In this document: one piece after another, positions 58,624 to 64,000 of the stretch | How the letters are laid out: the number at the start of each line of letters is the position of its first letter | How positions within the stretch are numbered: the stretch's first letter is position 1 | Notes under the pieces: generated by a model | What the model was told of the DNA's origin: nothing | Databases searched by the model: none | Seen by the model: the letters and a program-made list of their open reading frames with translations, nothing else | NCBI RefSeq assembly: GCF_000585995.1 | Contig: NZ_CP007410.1 | Coordinates: forward strand, 1,019,430 to 1,083,429 | Direction of reading: 5' to 3' | Length of the DNA: 64,000 bases | From: Pseudomonas brassicacearum | GTDB taxonomy: Bacteria > Pseudomonadota > Gammaproteobacteria > Pseudomonadales > Pseudomonadaceae | Program-made: the position numbers and the translations under genes

Positions 58624-59967
58624 ATGACCGCTCCCACTTCGATTCGCCGACTCAACGCTGCCGACCCGGATTTCGCACATCATCTGGATCATCTGCTGAG
58701 CTGGGAAAGTGTGTCTGACGACTCGGTCAATCAGCGGGTGCTGGACATCATCAAGGCCGTGCGCGAGCGTGGCGATGCAGCCCTGGTGGAGTTCACCCAG
58801 AAATTCGACGGCCTGCAAGTGGCGTCCATGGCCGACCTGATCCTGCCGCGCGAGCGCCTGGAGCTGGCCCTGACCCGGATCACCGTGCTCCAGCGCGAAG
58901 CCCTGGAAAAAGCCGCATCCCGGGTGCGCGACTATCACGAAAGACAGAAACAGGACTCCTGGAGCTACACCGAAGCCGACGGCACGGTGCTGGGCCAGAA
59001 AGTCACGCCACTGGACCGCGCCGGCCTGTATGTACCGGGTGGCAAGGCATCCTATCCATCCTCGGTGCTGATGAACGCCATCCCGGCCAAGGTGGCCGGC
59101 GTGACCGAGGTGGTCATGGTGGTCCCGACCCCGCGGGGTGAAATCAACGAACTGGTGCTGGCCGCCGCCTGCATCGCCGGGGTGGACCGGGTGTTCACCA
59201 TCGGCGGCGCCCAGGCCGTCGCCGCGCTGGCCTACGGCACCGAGAGCGTGCCGAGGGTCGACAAGGTGGTCGGGCCGGGCAACATCTATGTCGCCACCGC
59301 CAAACGCCACGTGTTTGGCCAGGTCGGCATCGACATGATCGCCGGCCCTTCGGAAATCCTCGTGGTGTGTGACGGCCAGACCGATCCGGACTGGATTGCC
59401 ATGGACCTGTTTTCCCAGGCCGAGCACGACGAAGACGCCCAGGCGATCCTGGTCAGTCCGGACGCTGAGTTTCTCGACAAGGTCGCCGCCAGCATCGACA
59501 AGCTGCTGCCGACCATGGATCGCGCCGAGATCATCAACACTTCGATCAACGGTCGTGGCGCACTGATCAAGGTCCGCGACATGGAACAGGCCATCGAGGT
59601 CGCCAACCGCATCGCGCCGGAGCACCTGGAACTGTCGGTCGCCGACCCGCAGGCCTGGCTGCCACTGATCCGCCACGCCGGTGCGATCTTCATGGGCCGC
59701 CACACCAGCGAAGCCTTGGGTGATTATTGCGCGGGGCCCAACCACGTATTGCCCACTTCCGGCACCGCGCGCTTCTCATCGCCGCTGGGGGTGTATGACT
59801 TCCAGAAACGTTCGTCGATCATCTTCTGCTCCGAGCAGGGTGCCTCCGAACTGGGCAAGACCGCTTCCGTGCTGGCCCGTGGCGAATCGCTGAGTGCCCA
59901 CGCCCGCAGCGCCGAATACCGCATTCTTGACGAGCGCTCCATTGAAGAGCAGGGGAAACTGAAATGA
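58624..59967 (+). CDS. hisD: Histidinol dehydrogenase
   Basis: Zinc enzyme catalysing the last two steps of histidine synthesis, histidinol to histidine. It has 447 residues. Motifs: [20 protein letters not shown], the zinc-ligand region [13 protein letters not shown], and [20 protein letters not shown] with [12 protein letters not shown]. It is 124 bp from hisG and overlaps hisC by 4 bp. Confidence 0.97.
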   Translation: MTAPTSIRRLNAADPDFAHHLDHLLSWESVSDDSVNQRVLDIIKAVRERGDAALVEFTQKFDGLQVASMADLILPRERLELALTRITVLQREALEKAASRVRDYHERQKQDSWSYTEADGTVLGQKVTPLDRAGLYVPGGKASYPSSVLMNAIPAKVAGVTEVVMVVPTPRGEINELVLAAACIAGVDRVFTIGGAQAVAALAYGTESVPRVDKVVGPGNIYVATAKRHVFGQVGIDMIAGPSEILVVCDGQTDPDWIAMDLFSQAEHDEDAQAILVSPDAEFLDKVAASIDKLLPTMDRAEIINTSINGRGALIKVRDMEQAIEVANRIAPEHLELSVADPQAWLPLIRHAGAIFMGRHTSEALGDYCAGPNHVLPTSGTARFSSPLGVYDFQKRSSIIFCSEQGASELGKTASVLARGESLSAHARSAEYRILDERSIEEQGKLK

Positions 59968-61016
59968 GTAAATTCTGGAGCCCGTTCGTCAAGAACCTGG
60001 TGCCCTACGTGCCGGGCGAACAGCCGAAGCTGACCCGCCTGGTCAAGCTCAACACCAATGAGAACCCCTACGGGCCATCGCCCAAGGCGCTCGCGGCGAT
60101 GCAGACCGAGCTGAATGACAACCTGCGCCTGTACCCGGATCCCAACAGCGACCTGCTGAAAAGCGCCGTGGCCCGGTATTATGGGGTGCAGGGCAACCAG
60201 GTGTTCCTGGGCAACGGCTCGGATGAAGTGCTGGCGCACATCTTTCACGGCCTGTTGCAACACGACCAGCCGTTGCTGTTTCCGGACATCAGCTACAGCT
60301 TTTATCCGGTGTATTGCGGGTTGTACGGCATCCAGTTCGACGCCGTGCCCCTCGACGCACAGTTCCAGATCGATCCGGCGGACTATGCCAAGCCGAACGG
60401 CGGGATCATCTTCCCCAACCCGAACGCGCCGACCGGCTGCCTGTTGGCGCTGGAGGCCGTGGAGCAGATCCTCAAGGCCAGCCCGGATTCGGTGGTGGTG
60501 GTCGATGAAGCCTATATCGACTTTGGCGGCGAGACGGCCATCAGCCTGGTGGACCGTTACCCGAACCTGCTGGTGACCCAGACCTTGTCCAAGTCCCGCT
60601 CGCTGGCGGGGCTGCGGGTGGGCCTGGCGGTGGGCCATCCGGACTTGATCGAAGCGCTGGAGCGGATCAAGAACAGCTTCAACTCCTATCCGCTGGATCG
60701 CCTGGCGAATGTCGGCGGCGCGGCGGCGTTCGACGACCGCGAGCACTTCGACAAGACTTGCCGGTTGGTCATCGAGCACCGTGAATGGGTGGTGGCGCAA
60801 CTGCAAGCCAAGGGCTTTGAAGTGCTGCCTTCGGCGGCCAACTTCATCTTCGCCCGTCACCCCCAGCACGATGCGGCAGGCCTGGCGGCGAAACTGCGGG
60901 AGCAAGGGGTGATCGTGCGGCACTTCAAGCAGGAGCGGATCGCCCAGTTCCTGCGGATCAGCATTGGCACGCCTGAGCAGAACCAGGCGCTGATCGAAGC
61001 CCTCGGCGAACTCTAA
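59964..61016 (+). CDS. hisC: Histidinol-phosphate aminotransferase
   Basis: A PLP enzyme of 350 residues that transaminates imidazole acetol phosphate. PLP Lys is K210 in [17 protein letters not shown]-terminal [15 protein letters not shown] and [10 protein letters not shown] are family landmarks. It overlaps hisD (ATGA) and is the last gene of the hisGDC group here. Confidence 0.97.
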   Translation: MSKFWSPFVKNLVPYVPGEQPKLTRLVKLNTNENPYGPSPKALAAMQTELNDNLRLYPDPNSDLLKSAVARYYGVQGNQVFLGNGSDEVLAHIFHGLLQHDQPLLFPDISYSFYPVYCGLYGIQFDAVPLDAQFQIDPADYAKPNGGIIFPNPNAPTGCLLALEAVEQILKASPDSVVVVDEAYIDFGGETAISLVDRYPNLLVTQTLSKSRSLAGLRVGLAVGHPDLIEALERIKNSFNSYPLDRLANVGGAAAFDDREHFDKTCRLVIEHREWVVAQLQAKGFEVLPSAANFIFARHPQHDAAGLAAKLREQGVIVRHFKQERIAQFLRISIGTPEQNQALIEALGEL

Positions 61017-61035
61017 AGCCCGGCGCTGGACCTAA

Positions 61036-61124
61036 TGTGGGAGCGAGCTTGCTCGCGATAGCGGTATGTCAGTTACTTCAGTACTGACTGAACCATCGCT
61101 ATCGCGAGCAAGCTCGCTCCCACA
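61036..61124. repeat. REP inverted pair between convergent genes
   Basis: TGTGGGAGCGAGCTTGCTCG faces its complement, with inner arms GCGATAGCG and CGCTATCGC and a further AGTTACTTCAGTACTGACT spacer. It lies between the 3' ends of hisC and the DUF4198 gene. Confidence 0.8.
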
Positions 61125-61145
61125 TTGCTTTCAGGCGTTCAGGAT

Positions 61146-61865
61146 TTAATCGTGATGCGGCTCGCCGACGAATGTCAGCGAGGTGAACACGCCGCGGGTT
61201 GCCACATCCTTGTTGTCCTTGAGGGTAATTTCCATCTGAGCGGCAATCACATTCAACCCTTCATTACGCACCACGACCTTGGCCCGGCCTTCGGCATCGG
61301 TTTCAGTCGATACGGTGTCCGGGGCGCTGCGGTAGTCGCCTACGAGTTTCACGCCGGCCGCTGGCTTGCCATCAAGCAGTACCCGTACCGGCAATGACTG
61401 GCCCGGACCGACGGTCAGTGGGTCGGCTTCCGGCAAGATCAGGAACTTGACCTGATCGAGCTTCGGCAACTTCGCCCCAGGCTCGTAGATCGCCAGGCTG
61501 TACTTGAAGGTGTGGGTCGACTCAATCGCGCCGGGTACTTTGCTGCGACCCTCATTGATCCACTTCTTGTCGGCGGTCTGTGACCACATGCCGTTGTCCA
61601 GGGCCACCGCCAGCACGGCTGGCGGCTTGAGTGGTTGCAGGCGGGCGTGGTCCGGCAGGCGCTCCACGGTGACCGGGATCATCTTGCCACCCAGGTCATA
61701 GGCCCAGGCGCCGCTGATTTTCTGTGCCTTGAAGGCATTGTCCTCGGCGCCGTGACCGTAAATCACCTCAATGTTGCCGCGCCGTTGTTCGGTCCACAGG
61801 CCATGGGCCGAAACTTGTGTAGCCAGGAGCAAGCCGAGAAGGGCGAGTGTCTTGGGGTGTTTCAT
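61146..61865 (-). CDS. DUF4198 periplasmic protein paired with a TonB-dependent receptor
   Basis: A 239-residue protein with a signal peptide (about 20 residues, ends TQVSA, then HGLWTEQ). The mature protein matches the DUF4198 type (NikM/CbiK-like beta-sandwich; N-terminal His, EVIYGHGAEDNAF, then a second Ig-like domain with LPVRVLLDGKPAAGVKLVGD and TDAEGRAKVVV). Members often accompany Ni, Co or Fe uptake genes. Twelve bases separate it from the upstream receptor gene, so they are probably one operon. The His-rich ends (HG at the start, EPHHD at the end) could bind metal. Ligand is inferred. Confidence 0.83.
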   Translation of the reverse strand: MKHPKTLALLGLLLATQVSAHGLWTEQRRGNIEVIYGHGAEDNAFKAQKISGAWAYDLGGKMIPVTVERLPDHARLQPLKPPAVLAVALDNGMWSQTADKKWINEGRSKVPGAIESTHTFKYSLAIYEPGAKLPKLDQVKFLILPEADPLTVGPGQSLPVRVLLDGKPAAGVKLVGDYRSAPDTVSTETDAEGRAKVVVRNEGLNVIAAQMEITLKDNKDVATRGVFTSLTFVGEPHHD

Positions 61866-61877
61866 AGGGATTTTCCT

Positions 61878-63983
61878 TTACAGATCGAGGGTGAGGCTGA
61901 CGGTGAAGTTGCGCGGCGCGCCGGGGGTGACCCAGTAATTGCTGTAGGAGCGCTCGTAGTATTTTTCGTCGAAGACGTTGTTCAGGTTCAGGCCCACGGT
62001 GACGTTATCGCTGGCTTTGTAATGGGCCAGCAGGTCCACGGTGTGGTAGGCCGGCAACTCGAAATCCTTGCCGGCTTCACCCGAGCGGTCTCCGACATAG
62101 GTGAACGCCGCGCCGACATCAGAGCCCCGCAGGTGCCCGTCCTGGAATTCGTAGACGCCGAGCAGGCTGCCGCTGCGCTTGGCGACGCCGAGGATCCGGC
62201 TGCCTGTGGGAATGGTTTCGTCACCCTTGGTCACTTCGGCATCGATGTAGGCGAAGGCGCCGATCACCCGTATGGCGTCGGTGACTTGCCCGGTGACTTG
62301 CAGATCGATCCCCTGGCTGCTGGCCTTGCCCGTGGCGACATTGGTGTCGGTGCCCGGAACCGGCGCCAGGACGTTTTCCTTCTCTATATGGAACGCTGCC
62401 AGCGTGCTGCTCAGGCGATGGTCGAACAGCTCGCTCTTGATCCCCACTTCATAGCCAACCCCTTCCTCCGGGTCGAAAGTCTTACCGTCCGCATCCAGGC
62501 CATTGTTGGGCTTGAACGAGGTGGAGGCATTGGCGAACAGCCCGACCTGCGGCGTCAGTTGATACAGCAAGCCGGCCCGTTGCGTCAGGGCGTCGTGACG
62601 TTGGCGGCTGGTGACGTCGGTGGTGTGGTCGTCGATGCTCTGCTCTAAATGCTCATAACGCACGCCGAGCATGCCCCGCAGTTTGTCGGTGAACACGATC
62701 TGATCCTGAAGGTTCAGCGCCCGGCTTTGGACATGCTCGAAGAAGTCTGTGCCGGAGCGCGTGCCGTTGGGTTTTGGCTGGCCATGGATCGGTTGATAGA
62801 TGTCGATGGGATAAGCACCGCCGGCGATGGTGGTCACGCGCTCGTTCTTGCGGTAATCCTCGTATTCAGTACCGACCAGCAGTTCGTGCTGCCAGGGGCC
62901 TAGGTCGAACAGACCGCGCAATTCCAGCTGAGTGATGCTGTCGTGCCAATTGTTGTCACGCTCGCGGTAGCGGCGGTTCACCGTGTGGCCGTCGGCGTTC
63001 AGCGGTCGCGCTTCTGAGGCAAAACCCCAGAGTTCGCCCTGCTTGTAGTGGCTGGCCAGGCGCACTTGCCAGGTATCGTTGAGCTGATGTTCGAGGGCGG
63101 CCTGGAGCATGTTGTTGTGGTTGTCGATGTCGCCGTCGTTGGGCTCGCCCAGGAAGGTCGAGCGGGAAACGCCGCTCCAGCGGTTGTTCGGTGCGACGAT
63201 GCCGCGGTCGAACGTCGAGCTGTGGCGCACGATTTCGCTTTCCAGCAACAGGCGGGTGTCGGGGTTCAGTTGCCAACTGATGGAAGGCGCGACAAAGACG
63301 CGCTTGCTGTCGACGTGATCGCGGAAGCTGTGATTGTCCTCGACCGCCAGGTTGACCCGCGACAGCAGGTTGCCCTCGGCGTCCAATGGCGTGTTGACGT
63401 CCAGCGCGGTGCGGTAGCGATCCCAACTGCCGGCGCTGGTTTGCAAGGTGGTGAAGGCTTCGGGCTGGGGCTTCTTGGTGACGATGTTCACCGTGCCGCC
63501 GGGATCACCTCGTCCATACAGACTGGCCGCCGGGCCCTTGAGCACTTCGATGCGTTCGATGTTGGCCGCATCCGGTGCACTCGGATAGCCGCGGTTGGCG
63601 CTGAAGCCGTCTTTGTAGAACTCCGACGTCGTGAAACCGCGCACGCTGTATTCATAGAGCGTCAGGCCACCGAAGTTGTTTTGCTTGGACACGCCGCCGG
63701 CATATTCCAGCGCCCGCTCGACGCTGGTGCTGCCTAAATCCTTGAGGACGCTGGCGGGAATCACGCTGATGGATTGCGGAATGTCGCGCAGGGCGGTGTC
63801 GGTTTTGGTGGCGCTGGCCGAGCGGGTAGCGCGATAGCCTGTGACGGGGCCGGTGGGGGATTCGTAGTCGGACGTCACGCTGATGGCGTCCAGTTCCAGC
63901 GGTTGGTTTTCCTCGGCGTAGGCTGGATCGCCCAGTAGTCCCAGGGCGAGGCTGGCGAAGGAAAGCCGTTTTAGGGATGACAT
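61878..63983 (-). CDS. TonB-dependent siderophore/metal receptor
   Basis: A 701-residue outer-membrane receptor. I use the ATG at 63983, which gives a clean signal peptide ending DPAYA; a TTG five codons earlier (63998) is also possible. The TonB box region LDAISVTSDYES is followed by the plug (RDIPQSISVIPASVLKDLG, SLYGRGDPGGTVNIVTKKP) and a 22-strand barrel with the usual FpvA/FhuE-type landmarks (FNIYE-like DVNTPLDAEGNLLSRVN, NLNNVFDEKYYERSY). No N-terminal signalling (STN) domain is present, so no direct anti-sigma signalling is expected. It is probably under Fur control, but its promoter lies outside the window. Confidence 0.92.
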   Translation of the reverse strand: MSSLKRLSFASLALGLLGDPAYAEENQPLELDAISVTSDYESPTGPVTGYRATRSASATKTDTALRDIPQSISVIPASVLKDLGSTSVERALEYAGGVSKQNNFGGLTLYEYSVRGFTTSEFYKDGFSANRGYPSAPDAANIERIEVLKGPAASLYGRGDPGGTVNIVTKKPQPEAFTTLQTSAGSWDRYRTALDVNTPLDAEGNLLSRVNLAVEDNHSFRDHVDSKRVFVAPSISWQLNPDTRLLLESEIVRHSSTFDRGIVAPNNRWSGVSRSTFLGEPNDGDIDNHNNMLQAALEHQLNDTWQVRLASHYKQGELWGFASEARPLNADGHTVNRRYRERDNNWHDSITQLELRGLFDLGPWQHELLVGTEYEDYRKNERVTTIAGGAYPIDIYQPIHGQPKPNGTRSGTDFFEHVQSRALNLQDQIVFTDKLRGMLGVRYEHLEQSIDDHTTDVTSRQRHDALTQRAGLLYQLTPQVGLFANASTSFKPNNGLDADGKTFDPEEGVGYEVGIKSELFDHRLSSTLAAFHIEKENVLAPVPGTDTNVATGKASSQGIDLQVTGQVTDAIRVIGAFAYIDAEVTKGDETIPTGSRILGVAKRSGSLLGVYEFQDGHLRGSDVGAAFTYVGDRSGEAGKDFELPAYHTVDLLAHYKASDNVTVGLNLNNVFDEKYYERSYSNYWVTPGAPRNFTVSLTLDL

Positions 63984-64000
63984 GTTATGTTGTTCCAAAT

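Overview
This window is chromosomal DNA from a Pseudomonas of the fluorescens group. The evidence is high GC with strong third-position GC, gene blocks in the order known from Pseudomonas (dppA/opdP, roxSR, gatCAB, mreBCD, tldD/pmbA, fagA-fumC-orfX-sodA, rpoN/ptsN/rapZ/ptsO, mla/murA/his), and many REP palindromes of the kinds that litter fluorescens-group genomes. No prophage, insertion sequence, CRISPR array, rRNA or tRNA was seen. Most of the window is core genome on both strands.

Layout. 1-7400 (minus): a dipeptide uptake block with four tandem family-5 substrate-binding proteins around an OprD-type porin; the third copy carries a one-base frameshift in its signal peptide. 7400-10030: repeat-rich DNA, a small DUF6124 gene behind an apparently structured leader, and a periplasmic SIMPL protein. 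10031-13825: the redox two-component pair roxS/roxR, a 147-bp near-palindrome and an SbmA/YddA-type ABC exporter. 14102-21269: a galactarate/glucarate catabolic cluster (FCD regulator, kdgD, ketoglutarate semialdehyde dehydrogenase, GudP-type symporter, garD) with a perfect inverted repeat over the kdgD promoter. 21533-24467: AEC carrier, carboxymuconolactone decarboxylase-like protein, CaCA antiporter and a small RlpA-like lipoprotein.

24653-27864 (minus) gatCAB is divergent from 28079-36890 (plus) mreBCD, maf, rng and yhdP, followed by a nitrilase-family amidase, tldD, darP (minus) and pmbA. 41798-45565 is the Fur-type fagA-fumC-orfX-sodA-ZIP block. 45759-52767 (minus) is the kdsD-kdsC-lptCAB-rpoN-hpf-ptsN-rapZ-ptsO block joining LPS biogenesis to sigma-54 and nitrogen PTS. 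53043-61016 (plus) holds mlaFEDCB, ibaG, murA, hisG, hisD and hisC. The window ends in a minus-strand TonB-dependent receptor with a DUF4198 periplasmic partner.

The most notable observations are not a new multi-gene system. They are: an apparent AUU start codon for mreC with an optimal ribosome binding site, at the position where E. coli MreC has its Met; a possible second AUU start for the CaCA antiporter; the frameshifted dppA copy; a three-hairpin leader before the DUF6124 gene; a 147-bp near-palindrome after roxR; and the operator-like repeat at kdgD.
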